The notes: a model not told the origin generated them from the sequence alone. A DNA stretch of 64,000 nucleotides from Phnomibacter ginsenosidimutans (GCF_009740285.1 NZ_CP046566.1:2724501-2788500), one strand, 5' to 3'. Shown: positions 17,728 to 28,680, counted from the stretch's first letter. Program-made: numbers and translations.

Positions 17728-18622
17728 ATGTCATTTAAAACGATTGCCGTAATTGGCGCCGGCACCATGGGAAATGGTATTGCCCATGTGTTTGCCCAGC
17801 ATGGATACGATGTGCAACTGATAGATGTGAGTGAAGCTGCCTTGCAAAAAGGATTGGCCACCATTGGCAAAAACCTCGACCGGCAGGTAGCCAAAGGTTT
17901 ACTTTCCGAGGCCGATAAAACTGCCACCCTTGGCCGCATCGCCACGCATACCAGCATTGCCACTGGTGTAGCCAACGCTGATTTGGTGGTAGAAGCTGCT
18001 ACAGAAAATACCCACCTCAAGTTGTCCATTTTTAAAGAAATAGATGCTGCTGCACCGGCACATTGCATTTTGGCCAGCAACACATCTTCTATTTCCATTA
18101 CAAAAATTGCCGCTGCCACCAGCCGCCCTGCCAAAGTCATTGGCATGCACTTTATGAACCCCGTGCCGGTGATGAAACTGGTAGAAATCATCAACGGTTA
18201 TGCTACGGAAGCAGCTGTAACCTCGCAGATTGTGGAGCTGAGCAAGGCATTGGGTAAAAGTACCTGCTGTGGCCAATGATTACCCTGGCTTTGTGGCCAA
18301 CCGCATTTTAATGCCGATGATTAACGAAGCCGTTTATACTTTGTACGAAGGCGTGGCTGGCGTAGAATCTATCGACACGATTATGAAGCTGGGCATGGCG
18401 CATCCTATGGGGCCGTTGCAACTCGCCGACTTTATTGGCCTCGATGTGTGCCTGAGCATTTTGCAGGTTTTGCACGATGGTTTTGGCCAGCCAAAATATG
18501 CCCCTTGTCCGCTGCTGGTAAATATGGTAACCGCCGGTAAGCTGGGTGCCAAATCGGGTGAAGGATTTTATACCTACACCGCCGGTAGCAAAGAGTTGCT
18601 GGTGAGTCCGCAGTTCAAATAA
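17728..18622 (+). CDS. hbd: 3-hydroxybutyryl-CoA dehydrogenase (frameshifted)
   Basis: An NAD-dependent oxidoreductase that oxidises 3-hydroxyacyl-CoA. The N-terminal Rossmann domain begins [22 protein letters not shown], the catalytic region includes ASNTSSISI and [17 protein letters not shown], and the C-terminal domain includes [19 protein letters not shown] and GLDVCLSIL. The frame breaks at a run of four A (18256-18259): the sequence as given ends in STCCGQ and a stop, whereas removing one A gives [13 protein letters not shown], as expected for the family. Corrected length is about 297 residues. The neighbours give no pathway clue. Confidence 0.9.
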
Positions 18623-18643
18623 GCAAAACGAATGAATATAACT

Positions 18644-18677
18644 CAGCCGGCTGCATTCCACAGCCGGCTGTTTTTTT
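18644..18677 (+). terminator. Terminator after hbd
   Basis: Two copies of CAGCCGGCTG separated by 7 bases form a 10-pair stem followed by seven T. Confidence 0.85.
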
Positions 18678-18719
18678 CCGTCGTTTCATTTCCAGAAACA
18701 ATGTTTTCTTTACTGCCTT

Positions 18720-20077
18720 ATGTCTGCCAGTAGTCCATCACATTCTTTACAGCTCAATACCAGTCGCAAGCAAATTTTATCCATTGCGATGCCTATTGCT
18801 GCATCCATGCTGGTACCGCAAATCAACTTCGTCACCAACAATATTTTTTGGGTGGCTTGGGCGAATTGCCATTGGCGGTAGCAGGCATTACGGGTGTGTA
18901 CTACCTCATTTTTGCAGTTGTTGGTCATGGACTCAACAATGGCTTGCAGGCACTCATTTCCCGCAGGGCCGGCGAAAACCGCATTGATGAAATTGGTAAA
19001 CTTTTTAGTCAGGGCGTATTCATTGCTTTGCTTTTTGCAGCATTGGCCATTGCCATCAACTATAGTATAACGCCCTTGCTGTTACGCTACGCATTAAGTG
19101 ATCCGCAGAAGTACGACATGGCGGTTTCGTTTTTACAAATACGCATGTGGGGTTTGCCCTTTTTGTACCTGTACCAAATGCGCAACGCCTTGCTGGTAGG
19201 TACCAACAACAGTAAGTTTTTGGTGATTGGCACACTGGCAGAAACACTCACCAATATTGTGCTCGATTATGGATTGATTTACGGCAAACTCGGCATGCCT
19301 AAAATTGGTTTCAACGGAGCAGCGTATGCTTCTATTATTGCAGAAGCCATGGGGTTGCTGGTAGTGTTTCTCATTATTTATGGCAAAGGCATTGGCAAAA
19401 AATTTCAGCTGCACAAACACTGGTATTTCGATGCGACGAACAGCAAACTCATATTGGTACAATAAGCACCATTGATTTTGCAGTTTGGTATCAGCATTGC
19501 CAGCTGGGAGTATTTCTACATTTTGATAGAACACTATGGCACCCGTGATTTAGCCATCAGCAATACCATGCGCAATGTGTTTGGCTTGTTTGGCTGTTTT
19601 GCATGGGCATTTGCTGCCACCAGCAATACCATGGTGAGCAATATTATTGGTCAGCATAAAAAAGAAGAAGTACTGCCATTGGTGTGGCGCATTACATGGT
19701 TGAGCACGGCGTTTGTAGCGGTACCCTGTTTGTTGGTCAATCTTTTTCCGGTGGAGTTTTTATCGGTGTTTGGGCAAGATGAAGCGTTCATTCAGTATGG
19801 GTTGCCCGTATTGCGCATCGTTAGTTTAGCGCTGCTCTTCATGTCGTTTGGAACGGTTTGGCTCAATGCCATTACCGGCACAGGCAATACCACCGTTAAC
19901 CTCGGCATCGAAATCGTCACCCTCATATTGTATGTAGTGTATGTAACGCTGGTGCTGCATGTGTGGAAGTGGCCCATTACCTGGGGTTGGGGCAGCGAAT
20001 GGATTTACTGGATTGGCACTTTTGTGATGGCCTTTGGGTATATGCTATCGGGGCGATGGAAGAAGAAAGAAATATAG
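18720..20077 (+). pseudogene. MATE-family multidrug exporter, interrupted
   Basis: A 12-helix inner-membrane exporter of the MATE family is encoded by three joined pieces of about 450 residues. The N-terminus (QILSIAMPIAASMLVPQ, then INFVTNNIF) loses frame in a run of six T (18844-18849); a seventh T would give IFLGGLGELPLAVAGI. A second break is an in-frame TAA at 19463 in ILVQ-stop-APLILQFGISIASW, with no shift of frame; a Lys codon AAA would restore it. The rest (SNTMVSNIIGQHKKEEVLPL, WLNAITGTGNT) reads normally. With one indel and one nonsense change it may be a real pseudogene, or two sequence errors. Confidence 0.75.
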
Positions 20078-20188
20078 GAGTGGGTTTCGCACAGAGGGCA
20101 CGGAGGGCTCAGCGTTAATTTTAATTGAATCTGTTTAAATACGGTTTCATCATTTCTATCCGCGTCCTATTGATTCGCAACGAGTAAC

Positions 20189-20956
20189 TTACTGCAATTT
20201 CTGCAGCAGCACTGCGCCTTGTGCTTTGGCGGTTACGTCTTCCTGGCGGCGGGTGGGTAGTTTTGAAAGTTGTTCCAACAGGCCGATTGATTTTTCATAC
20301 TTGCGGTCGTATTCGTAAGCACGGGCCAAATCGAGAAAGTTGAGACAGTAGTAGGGTTCCAGTGTTTTGCATTTTTCCATGTACTGAATGGCCTTTTCAA
20401 TATCGGCTTCTCCCACTCCACCATAAATTACTTTGAGTGCTGCTTTTTTTACCGCATTCAAATTCAACACCTCCAAATGCCATCGGCCCAGTACATGCCA
20501 TGCTTTACCCATTTGCGGGTTTAGCTTTACCGCTTTGTCTGCATACAAACGAATGCCTTTTACATAGCCGACTATGTTGTCTGTTTTCTTTTCAACTTCA
20601 GTAAGCTTGCCCAACACCACCGCCATCATGTAATTGGCTTCCGCGTTGTTTGAATCGAGTTTCAATGCAGCATCTGCAAACTTTTTTGCCTGCTGGTAAA
20701 AAACAGTTTTCTGTTCCGGCGTTTCTTTTCTGCTGCCAATAGAGGCACTGAGTTCAGCGCATTTTACCACGCCTTTAATATTGGATGGCTGTATAAAAAT
20801 GGCCTGCTTGTATTTTTCAATCGCTTCTTCATCTTTAAGTTTCTGCTCCAGCTTACGGCCTTCTTCCATCAGCGAAGCAGGATCCTGAGCCACTGCTGCA
20901 ACAGCTGTGATAAGCATGACCAATATTGAAACCAACCGAATGTGCATAGCCTTCAT
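20189..20956 (-). CDS. Secreted TPR protein
   Basis: The 255-residue protein has a signal peptide (MHIRLVSILVMLITAVAAVAQ, preceded by MKA) and several tetratricopeptide-like helix pairs (EEAIEKYKQAIFIQPSN, AKKFADAALKLDSNNAEANY, LYADKAVKLNPQMGKAWH, IEKAIQYMEKCKTLEP). The layout resembles bacterial relatives of the RMDN (regulator of microtubule dynamics) TPR proteins. It probably acts as a periplasmic scaffold, but the partner is unknown. It ends 111 bases after the MATE gene, convergent to it. Confidence 0.65.
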   Translation of the reverse strand: MKAMHIRLVSILVMLITAVAAVAQDPASLMEEGRKLEQKLKDEEAIEKYKQAIFIQPSNIKGVVKCAELSASIGSRKETPEQKTVFYQQAKKFADAALKLDSNNAEANYMMAVVLGKLTEVEKKTDNIVGYVKGIRLYADKAVKLNPQMGKAWHVLGRWHLEVLNLNAVKKAALKVIYGGVGEADIEKAIQYMEKCKTLEPYYCLNFLDLARAYEYDRKYEKSIGLLEQLSKLPTRRQEDVTAKAQGAVLLQKLQ

Positions 20957-21021
20957 TTTAGAACATAAAGAAACAGGGCAAACAGCTGTTTTGTTGTTAA
21001 GGCATCCTCAATATCCTTGGG

Positions 21022-21368
21022 TTACCAGTTGAAAGAAACCACCACATTGCCTTCCCAACCTTTTACAGGTGGTTTCATTTTGGCAATGCTTACCATGCCC
21101 GCTTTCACCTGCGGAAACTGTTGTTGTATTTGTGCAACAATATTGCCCACCACTGTTTCCAGCAATGGCGTAGGAATGTTCATGTGCTGCTGCACAATGG
21201 CAAATACCTGCTCATAGTTCAGCGTTTGCTGCAACTCTTTTACAGGAAAAGCCGCTGGCATAAAATGCAGGATTACATCTACCACAAAGTCGTTGCCTAA
21301 TATCTGCTCTTCTTTATACACGCCGTGATGCGCAAAAACTTCAGTTGCTGTAAGTGAATGGTCATCAT
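21022..21368 (-). CDS. folB: Dihydroneopterin aldolase FolB (frameshifted)
   Basis: A folate-pathway enzyme cleaving dihydroneopterin to hydroxymethyl-dihydropterin. The C-terminal frame reads VYKEEQILGNDFVVDVILHF, then VKELQQTLNYEQVFAIV and a typical ending. The N-terminus is in another frame: MMTIHLQQLKF followed, after adding one T to the run at 21334-21338, by FAHHGVYKEEQ, the family's conserved start. Corrected length is about 116 residues, normal for FolB. The start ATG at 21368 directly follows the trxB terminator T run, so its own promoter would have to lie inside or upstream of that terminator, or it depends on read-through. Confidence 0.85.
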
Positions 21369-21408
21369 AAAAAAATCCCGCACAACAGTTTCAATCGTTG
21401 TGCGGGAT
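21369..21408 (-). terminator. Terminator after trxB
   Basis: On the minus strand ATCCCGCACAAC pairs with GTTGTGCGGGAT (12 pairs, 10-base loop) followed by seven T. It sits between trxB and folB, and the T run touches the folB start codon. Confidence 0.85.
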
Positions 21409-21430
21409 GCAAAGTAAGGGATGCTTTCGA

Positions 21431-22381
21431 TTAATGGCCGAGAGCACCCAGATAGCGTTCTGCATCGAGGGCTGCCATGCAACCACTGCCTGCTGCCGTT
21501 ACAGCCTGGCGGTAGTTTTTATCCTGCACATCGCCTGCGGCAAACACGCCTTCAATATTGGTTTTAGACGTACCGGGCACAGTAAGAATGTATCCGGTTT
21601 CATCCATATCCAGCCAGCCTTTGAAAATATCGCTGTTGGGCTTGTGACCGATGGCTACGAAGAAAGCACTGATAGGCACTTCCTGCATTTGACCGGTAGC
21701 GGTGTTGTTGATGCGAACACCGGTTACTTTTTGGTCGCCCAAAATTTCATCGGTTACGCTGTTCCAATACACCTGAATGTTTTCGGTGTTTTTTACACGG
21801 TCCTGCATCACTTTGCTGGCCCGCATGCCATCTTCACCCTTGCGAACAATCATGTGCACCTTGCTGCAAATTTTGCTGAGGTACAACGCTTCTTCGCAAG
21901 CTGTATCGCCGGCACCAACTATGGCTACTTCTTTGCCACGGAAAAAGAAACCATCACACACAGCACAGGCGCTTACACCATGGCCATTGAGGCGTTCTTC
22001 GCTGGGGATACCCAACCACTTGGCAGAAGCACCGGTAGAGATGATAACCGCATCGGCACTCATCCATTTTTCTTCGTCTATTTCTACTTTAAACGGTCTT
22101 TCGCTAAAATCTACTTTGGTTACAATACCATAGCGGATATCGGCTCCCATGCGGGTAGCCTGTTTTTCAAAAATCTGCATCATTTCGGGGCCCTGCACAC
22201 CATCTGCATAGCCGGGATAGTTTTCTACCTCAGTGGTAATGGTAAGCTGACCACCAGGCTGAATGCCCTGATACAAAACGGGGTTGAGGCCGGCACGGGC
22301 GGCATAAATGGCGGCGGTGTAGCCAGCCGGGCCACTGCCAATAATCAGGCAGTGGGCATGTTCTTTTATTTCCATAATCAT
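21431..22381 (-). CDS. trxB: Thioredoxin reductase
   Basis: An FAD enzyme that reduces thioredoxin with NADPH. The 316-residue protein has the FAD-binding GSGPAGYTAAIYAARAGL, the redox-active CAVCD, the NADPH motif GAGDTACEEA, and the C-terminal GVFAAGDVQDKNYRQAVTAAGSGC. The start could be either Met1 or Met3 (MIMEIKEHAHCLIIG). It ends in its own terminator. Confidence 0.95.
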   Translation of the reverse strand: MIMEIKEHAHCLIIGSGPAGYTAAIYAARAGLNPVLYQGIQPGGQLTITTEVENYPGYADGVQGPEMMQIFEKQATRMGADIRYGIVTKVDFSERPFKVEIDEEKWMSADAVIISTGASAKWLGIPSEERLNGHGVSACAVCDGFFFRGKEVAIVGAGDTACEEALYLSKICSKVHMIVRKGEDGMRASKVMQDRVKNTENIQVYWNSVTDEILGDQKVTGVRINNTATGQMQEVPISAFFVAIGHKPNSDIFKGWLDMDETGYILTVPGTSKTNIEGVFAAGDVQDKNYRQAVTAAGSGCMAALDAERYLGALGH

Positions 22382-22481
22382 CCTTGTTTACAATGCTTGA
22401 AAAAGGGACAGCAAAGTTGCGTAATGACGCACAAATTAATGTAACAGAAGGCACGTTGGGGACAACTTGCCAGCAGCCTCG

Positions 22482-23387
22482 TTACTTCGGTATATTGATG
22501 CTGGTAATTTGTGATGCATAGCCTGCAAAAATGCCCGTAGCACCTGCGGAAAGGTTGCTCAATACTTTAACCGGCACACCAAAAGGATTGCCCACATTGC
22601 TCTGGTTTTGCTCCCAGGTTCTCCAAAAATCGTAGGTGGCTTTGTCGATGTTACTCATCTTCACTTTTACACTTTCGCCTCTTTTAAAAAAGCCGAAAGT
22701 TTCAGGATCAAACTCCACATTCCTGTTGAAGCCTCTGAACACCTGAATATCGTAAGTGGTACCATCTACAAACTTATCGTCGAACACTGAGTTGGAGCCG
22801 GGTAAAAAAGCTGAATCGTTGACACTGGTAAAATACCGGATGTAATTGCCATACCCTTTGGGGTCTGTAACCCTTGAAAAAACAACCGCCAGCGTGCTGT
22901 CTTTATTGCCCGGTGCCTTTTGCCACCAGAGTGAGTCAACTTTTCGGCTGATATCGGGGATGCTGGTGTTGGCAGTGTACAGTTTTCCATCCGCTTCAAT
23001 TTCCAGCTTGTAGCTGGTATTTAAACGGCCAATCATCAGCTGTGCGGGATTGGTACTGTCCAGACTGTAAAAGTAAAAATTGGCATTGCCTACCTGGCGG
23101 CGGTATTCGGTGAGCCGTACACGCCGGCTGCCATCGCTTACAAACACATTGGCATTGCGTACAAATGAGTTGGCAAAGTCCTGTGCAGAGAGCTGCTCAA
23201 AAAAAGCCAGCGAACGTGTGAGGACAACCACAGGAGGTTGATTGTTTTCAATGGTGCCTTCCACTACCACTACAGGGTCGAGGTTGGAGGGAATAATATC
23301 CACTGCCTTTTCACAGGAAATGAACGTAACTGCAAAAGCAGCCAAAAGAAGTGTGAAGCCACGGGTATGGAAATGAGATAAAAACAT
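22482..23387 (-). CDS. DUF4249-type lipoprotein
   Basis: The 301-residue protein has a lipoprotein signal (LLLAAFAVTFISC, Cys26 lipidated) and the DUF4249 pattern: PVVVVEGTIENNQPPVVVLTRSLAF, NANVFVSDG, LTEYRR, TSYKLEIEADGKLYTANTSIP. In Bacteroidota such proteins are commonly encoded beside TonB-dependent receptors, but none is adjacent here. A TAAGTTTG -7 box lies just upstream. The function is unknown. Confidence 0.8.
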   Translation of the reverse strand: MFLSHFHTRGFTLLLAAFAVTFISCEKAVDIIPSNLDPVVVVEGTIENNQPPVVVLTRSLAFFEQLSAQDFANSFVRNANVFVSDGSRRVRLTEYRRQVGNANFYFYSLDSTNPAQLMIGRLNTSYKLEIEADGKLYTANTSIPDISRKVDSLWWQKAPGNKDSTLAVVFSRVTDPKGYGNYIRYFTSVNDSAFLPGSNSVFDDKFVDGTTYDIQVFRGFNRNVEFDPETFGFFKRGESVKVKMSNIDKATYDFWRTWEQNQSNVGNPFGVPVKVLSNLSAGATGIFAGYASQITSINIPK

Positions 23388-23397
23388 GATGGAATAA

Positions 23398-23405
23398 CAA
23401 ACTTA
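23398..23405 (-). promoter_or_regulatory. -7 box of the DUF4249 gene
   Basis: TAAGTTTG on the minus strand matches TAnnTTTG and ends 11 bases before the ATG at 23387, implying a very short leader. Confidence 0.45.
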
Positions 23406-23701
23406 AGCGGAAAGAGTTTTGCACCGAAAGAGCCACTTGATTGTTCATTCAATTACTGAGCTTAATTATCAATGTTGAAACAATCATATAACAAGCCTTA
23501 TTAATTCATCTGACTTGGCTGAAACCCTTTGCCAGTCAGCGTTTCAACACTGTTTAGTCTAACATTTTCACTATCAAAGCGTTGAAAAAAGTCTTGGTTC
23601 ATATCACGAAAAATAATTAACTTTTCATTGGAAAGTGACCCAGATTTTGTGTGCATTCGACGCTAATAACCCTCTATTGTTTCACTATATAACCCCCGCG
23701 T
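23406..23701. other. Non-coding stretch, AT-rich
   Basis: About 300 AT-rich bases between the DUF4249 gene and a small open frame. I see no gene, repeat or convincing hairpin; it presumably carries promoters for both sides. Confidence 0.4.
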
Positions 23702-23818
23702 ATGGAAAAAAATGTACACTTCTCCGAAAATGACACATTGGAAGCCAATGATTGGCGTCCTTATGTGATTCTTGGACTGCTGTCAGCCGTAATAGCACTC
23801 GGCCTGCTGTCTATCTAA
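23702..23818 (+). CDS. Small single-helix membrane peptide (38 residues)
   Basis: ATG 23702 to TAA 23816 encodes MEKNVHFSENDTLEANDWRP followed by the hydrophobic helix YVILGLLSAVIALGLLSI, an acidic cytoplasmic head and one membrane span. It stands alone between the DUF4249 gene and the rpoC terminator. Reasons to think it is real are the clean amphipathic layout and isolated position; there is no homologue evidence. It could be chance. Confidence 0.4.
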   Translation: MEKNVHFSENDTLEANDWRPYVILGLLSAVIALGLLSI

Positions 23819-23974
23819 TCAGCTTCAGACCAGCAATATCATAAGGTCTGCGTTGACGGGCAATTGTCTCTCGGTAATCAACATCTGACATTAGTGTGGA
23901 TCACAAATGTTCATTTGCGGTGCTTCCAGCATCACCTGAATTTCAAACCAGTTGCTTCTTCAACGACACACAAC

Positions 23975-24003
23975 AAAAAAGCAGGATTACATCCTGCTTT
24001 TTT
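23975..24003. terminator. Terminator after rpoC (bidirectional)
   Basis: AAAAAAGCAGGAT and ATCCTGCTTTTTT form a 13-pair stem with a 3-base loop and T runs on both strands. It serves rpoC on the minus strand and possibly the small gene on the plus strand. Confidence 0.85.
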
Positions 24004-24031
24004 GTTTGTATATGTGTTTCGTAGCGTAAGA

Positions 24032-27000
24032 TTACTCTTCGTCGTCGAAGCTCATTACCTGACGGGTAGTAGCCAGTACTTCGTACTCTTCTTTGCTACC
24101 TACAATCAGGCCATCAAAGTCACGCAGACCAGTACCGGCAGGAATTGGGTGACCGGTAATCACGTTTTCCTTCAGGCCTAACATATCGTCACGCTTGCCA
24201 TGGATGGCCGCAGTGCTCAATACCTTGGTTGTTTCCTGGAACGAAGCCGCAGAAATCCAGCTTTGCACACCCAGTGAAGCCTTGGTGATACCGAGCAATA
24301 CAGGCTTGGCTGTAGCAGGCTTGGCATCACGAACTTCCATGAGCTTTTGGTCGGCCCGGCGAAGGATACTGTTTTCTTCACGCAATTCACGAAGGCTGAT
24401 GATTTGGCCGGGACGGAACTTGGTGCTGTCGCCGGGTTCAACCACCACTTTCTTATCGTAAATGCGGTCGTTCTCTTCAATGAAGTCGAAGCGATCTTCG
24501 AGGTCCTCCTCCAGGAAGCGGGTATCACCGGCATCCATGATTTCTACCTTCTTCATCATCTGACGAACGATTACTTCGATGTGCTTGTCGTTGATTTTTA
24601 CACCCTGCAAGCGGTATACTTCCTGAATTTCATTTACCACGTATTCCTGTACGGCAAACGGGCCTTTGATAGAAAGAATATCTGCAGGTGAGATAGCGCC
24701 TTCAGAAAGCTGGGCACCAGCCTTAATAAAGTCACCATCCTGAGCCAAAATCTGACGTGTCAGCGGTACGAGATATTTTTTAACCGTACCATCTTTAGCT
24801 TCTACAATGATTTCGCGGTTACCACGCTTAATGCTACCGAAGGTTACAACACCATCGATTTCACTTACAATGGCAGGGCTGCTTGGGTTACGGGCTTCAA
24901 ACAGTTCCGTTACACGTGGCAGACCACCGGTGATATCACGCAGTTTGCTGAGGATACGAGGAATTTTAGCCAACACCTGACCACTGCGGATTTCAGCACC
25001 TTCATCAACGGCAAGGTGAGAGCCCACAGGCAAGTTATACATTTTCACATCCTTGCCTTCAATTTTGATAGCAGGGATTTTGGTACGATCTTTTGATTCG
25101 ATCACCACTTTTTCGCGGTGACCTGTTTGGTCATCAGCCTCTTCGCGGAAAGTAACACCTTCCAAAATGCTATCGAATACAACTGTACCGTTGATTTCAG
25201 AAATGATAACGTTGTTAAACGGATCCCAGCTACAAATCACATCCCCTTTCTTAATCTTCTGACCGTTTTTCACGTTCAGGATAGAACCGTAAGGAATGTT
25301 GTGAGTATTCAGCAGGCGTTCGCCGGTGGTGTCCATCACACGAATTTCACCAGTACGGCCAATTACGTAGGTAGCGTCTTCGCCCTGGTTGTTTTCACCT
25401 TTTACAGTACGGATACCGTCGAACTGTATGATACCATCAAACTTGGCATTCAAGGTACTTTCTACTGAAGCAGAACCAGCCACACCACCCACGTGGAAGG
25501 TACGGAGGGTCAACTGTGTACCAGGTTCACCAATAGACTGTGCCGCAATAATACCAACCGCATCACCACCTTGAGCGGTGTAGCCGGTTGCCAGGTTTTT
25601 ACCATAGCACTTCACACACACACCACGCTTGCTTTCGCAAGTAAGTACGCTGCGGATTTCTACTGTATCGATACCGGAGTCTTCAATTTTTTGGGCTATG
25701 TCTACGGTGATTTGTTCGCCTGAAGCAATCAGCAATTCATCTGTCAGCGGATGCAACACATCGTGCAGGCTGGTACGACCAGCAATACGGTCGGCCAGTG
25801 GTTCGATGATGTCTTCGTTGTCTTTCAACGCAGAAGTAGCAATACCACGGAGGGTGCCGCAATCTTCTTCGGTAATTACCACATCCTGTGCTACGTCTAC
25901 CAGACGACGGGTGAGGTAACCGGCATCGGCCGTTTTCAGGGCCGTATCCGCCAGACCCTTACGGGCACCGTGGGTAGAGATGAAGTAATCCAATACGTTC
26001 AGACCACCTTTGAAGTTTGACAAGATGGGGTTTTCAATGATTTCTGAGCCAGAAGAACCACTCTTACGAGGCTTGGCCATCAAACCACGAATACCAGCCA
26101 GCTGCTTGATCTGCTGCTTAGAACCACGGGCACCAGAATCCAACATCATGTATACAGAGTTGAAACCTTGTTTGTCGGTGGCCAACTCACGAATGAGGGT
26201 TTCTGTAATGCGTGTATCTACACGGCTCCAGATATCGATGATTTGGTTGTAACGTTCGTTGTTAGTGATGAGACCCATATTATAGTTCTCCCACACTTCT
26301 TCCACTTCAGCCTTGGCGTTTTCCAACAGCTCCTGCTTCACATCGGGGATGATGAGGTCGTTGATGCTGAATGACAGACCACCTTTGAAGGCCATGCGGA
26401 AACCAAGCTGCTTGATATCATCGAGGAACTTGGCTGTTTTTGGAACGTTGGTAATTTCAACGATGTCGCCAATGATTTCGCGGAGGCTCTTCTTGGTCAG
26501 TACAGCGTTTACAAAACCTACTTCCTCAGGTACAAACTGGTTGAAGATTACCCGACCTACTGTTGTGTCGAGCAGTTTCTTTTCCAGCACACCTTCTTTG
26601 CTACGCACATTCACCTTCACCTTAATGTTGGCGTGCAGGTCAATGCGTTTTTCGTTGAAGGCGATGATTACTTCTTCGGGGCTGTAGAAGGCCATGCCTT
26701 CGCCACGAACCTTTTCAGTTTCGGTGGTCTTTTTACCCTTTGAAATATAGTACAGACCGAGTACCATGTCCTGAGAAGGCAGGGTAATAGGCGTACCGTT
26801 TTGTGGGTTCAAAATGTTGTGAGAGCTCAGCATCAGCAACTGGGCTTCCAAAATGGCGGCGTTGCTCAAAGGCACGTGCACGGCCATTTGGTCACCGTCG
26901 AAGTCGGCGTTGAAGGCTGAGGTTACCAGCGGGTGCAGTTGAATGGCTTTACCTTCAATCAGCTTGGGCTGGAAGGCCTGGATAGACAAACGGTGCAGTG

Positions 27001-28324
27001 TTGGGGCACGGTTCAGCATGACAGGGTGGCCTTTCAGAATATTTTCGAGAATGTCCCAAACCACGGCTTCCTTGCGGTCCACCAGTTTACGGGCACTCTT
27101 TACTGTTTTTACAATACCACGTTCAATGAGCTTGCGGATAATGAATGGCTTGAAGAGTTCGGCAGCCATATCTTTTGGCAGGCCGCACTCATGCAGCTTC
27201 AGTTCGGGGCCAACTACGATTACAGAACGACCAGAGTAGTCAACACGCTTACCGAGCAAGTTTTGACGGAAACGACCCTGCTTACCCTTCAGCACATCGC
27301 TGAGTGATTTAAGGGCACGCCCACCTTCAGCTTTTACAGCGTTGCTCTTACGGCTGTTGTCGAACAAGCTGTCGATGGCTTCCTGCAGCATCCGCTTTTC
27401 GTTGCGCAGGATTACTTCAGGCGCTTTGATTTCCAACAGGCGCTTCAAGCGGTTGTTACGAATGATAACCCGGCGGTAGAGGTCGTTGAGGTCAGATGAT
27501 GCAAAACGGCCACCATCTAAAGGCACCAACGGACGCAGTTCTGGTGGAATCACCGGAATGTACTGCATGATCATCCACTCAGGACGGTTGGTGATACGGG
27601 TGCTGGCATCGCGGAAAGCTTCAACCACGCTCAAACGCTTGAGGGCGTCGGCACGGCGCTGCTGGCTGGTTTCGTTGGCGGCAGAGTTGCGCAGGTCGAA
27701 GCTCAGCTGATCGAGGTCGAGACGGCTCAGCAAATCGCTAACCGCTTCGGCGCCCATTTTGGCGATGAATTTATTGGGATCGTCGTCAGACAAGTATTGG
27801 TTGTCTTTTGGCAATGCATCCAGAATATCGAGGTATTCCTCTTCTGTAAGCAAGTCGCCGTAGTTCTGGCCTTTATCGGCACGGATGCCGGGCTGAATTA
27901 CCACGAAACGTTCGTAATACACGATTGTTTCGAGCTTTTTAGAGCTCATACCCAGCAAGTAACCAATTTTGTTGGGCAGGCTTTTGAAGTACCAGATGTG
28001 TACTACAGGCACCACCAGTTTGATGTGGCCCATGCGTTCACGACGTACTTTCTTTTCTGTAACTTCTACACCGCAACGGTCGCACACGATGCCCTTGTAG
28101 CGGATACGCTTGTACTTACCGCAGGCACATTCATAGTCCTTTACAGGACCGAAAATGCGTTCGCAGAACAGGCCATCTCTTTCGGGCTTGTAGGTGCGGT
28201 AGTTAATGGTTTCGGGCTTCAGCACTTCGCCGTGGCTGCGCTCCAGTATGGAGTCGGGACTGGCCAGGCTAATGGTAATGCTGGTGAAGTTTGACTTGGG
28301 TCGATTGTCTTTTTTGATGGCCAT
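24032..28324 (-). CDS. rpoC: RNA polymerase beta' subunit
   Basis: The 1430-residue largest catalytic subunit of RNA polymerase. The N-terminal zinc site uses Cys66, Cys68, Cys81 and Cys84 ([20 protein letters not shown]). The catalytic metal loop [12 protein letters not shown] has its three Asp at 474, 476 and 478. A second zinc site includes [13 protein letters not shown], and trigger-loop and bridge-helix regions are present ([19 protein letters not shown]). Length and order are normal for Bacteroidota. Unusually, rpoB is not upstream: the next gene on that strand is a YeeE/YedE protein, and rpoC has a strong promoter of its own at 28474-28503. Confidence 0.98.
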   Translation of the reverse strand: MAIKKDNRPKSNFTSITISLASPDSILERSHGEVLKPETINYRTYKPERDGLFCERIFGPVKDYECACGKYKRIRYKGIVCDRCGVEVTEKKVRRERMGHIKLVVPVVHIWYFKSLPNKIGYLLGMSSKKLETIVYYERFVVIQPGIRADKGQNYGDLLTEEEYLDILDALPKDNQYLSDDDPNKFIAKMGAEAVSDLLSRLDLDQLSFDLRNSAANETSQQRRADALKRLSVVEAFRDASTRITNRPEWMIMQYIPVIPPELRPLVPLDGGRFASSDLNDLYRRVIIRNNRLKRLLEIKAPEVILRNEKRMLQEAIDSLFDNSRKSNAVKAEGGRALKSLSDVLKGKQGRFRQNLLGKRVDYSGRSVIVVGPELKLHECGLPKDMAAELFKPFIIRKLIERGIVKTVKSARKLVDRKEAVVWDILENILKGHPVMLNRAPTLHRLSIQAFQPKLIEGKAIQLHPLVTSAFNADFDGDQMAVHVPLSNAAILEAQLLMLSSHNILNPQNGTPITLPSQDMVLGLYYISKGKKTTETEKVRGEGMAFYSPEEVIIAFNEKRIDLHANIKVKVNVRSKEGVLEKKLLDTTVGRVIFNQFVPEEVGFVNAVLTKKSLREIIGDIVEITNVPKTAKFLDDIKQLGFRMAFKGGLSFSINDLIIPDVKQELLENAKAEVEEVWENYNMGLITNNERYNQIIDIWSRVDTRITETLIRELATDKQGFNSVYMMLDSGARGSKQQIKQLAGIRGLMAKPRKSGSSGSEIIENPILSNFKGGLNVLDYFISTHGARKGLADTALKTADAGYLTRRLVDVAQDVVITEEDCGTLRGIATSALKDNEDIIEPLADRIAGRTSLHDVLHPLTDELLIASGEQITVDIAQKIEDSGIDTVEIRSVLTCESKRGVCVKCYGKNLATGYTAQGGDAVGIIAAQSIGEPGTQLTLRTFHVGGVAGSASVESTLNAKFDGIIQFDGIRTVKGENNQGEDATYVIGRTGEIRVMDTTGERLLNTHNIPYGSILNVKNGQKIKKGDVICSWDPFNNVIISEINGTVVFDSILEGVTFREEADDQTGHREKVVIESKDRTKIPAIKIEGKDVKMYNLPVGSHLAVDEGAEIRSGQVLAKIPRILSKLRDITGGLPRVTELFEARNPSSPAIVSEIDGVVTFGSIKRGNREIIVEAKDGTVKKYLVPLTRQILAQDGDFIKAGAQLSEGAISPADILSIKGPFAVQEYVVNEIQEVYRLQGVKINDKHIEVIVRQMMKKVEIMDAGDTRFLEEDLEDRFDFIEENDRIYDKKVVVEPGDSTKFRPGQIISLRELREENSILRRADQKLMEVRDAKPATAKPVLLGITKASLGVQSWISAASFQETTKVLSTAAIHGKRDDMLGLKENVITGHPIPAGTGLRDFDGLIVGSKEEYEVLATTRQVMSFDDEE

Positions 28325-28473
28325 ATTACAACTGACGTTTTTTTACAACTGTACTGACAATAGAATATCGCCTCCGAATCGGCCTATTGTTAAGGCAGTC
28401 GGAAGACGACACAAGTGCTTATAAATCAACGGATTCGTTCTGCAACTTAGATACTCCTGCACAATTGAGCTGG

Positions 28474-28503
28474 CAAAAGTAAGCGAAGCAGCCCAAAAAA
28501 CAA
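28474..28503 (-). promoter_or_regulatory. rpoC promoter (TTG-N19-TACTTTTG)
   Basis: On the minus strand a -33 TTG (28501-28503) and a perfect -7 box TACTTTTG (28474-28481) are spaced by 19 bases, the spacing expected for the Bacteroidota housekeeping sigma factor. It leaves a leader of roughly 140 bases before the rpoC ATG. Confidence 0.65.
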
Positions 28504-28625
28504 GCAGCCGCTGTATTATTATATATAGAAAGCGCCTGCCTGGGTAAAAAAGGGTGGAAAAATGGCGGATTTGACAGCAAAGGTTGCGATGAGATCCAAT
28601 TTTGCATGATTCGGAAAGGGTTGCA

Positions 28626-28648
28626 TTGTTGGTTAGGCGACCAACAAA
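28626..28648. repeat. GTTGGTC-AGGC-GACCAAC hairpin repeat, copy 1
   Basis: TTGTTGGTT-AGGC-GACCAACAA, the most diverged of four copies of a hairpin found at 28.6, 30.0, 30.9 and 31.6 kb. It lies downstream of the YeeE pair, beyond their terminator. Confidence 0.8.
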
Positions 28649-28680
28649 GGCGGCAAATCTTTGTGGCGTTTATACCCCCC

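Noticed and set aside
21398-22444. Long plus-strand open frame of 348 codons opposite trxB
   Set aside because: It is antisense to a complete, motif-rich thioredoxin reductase and its translation is unlike any protein family.
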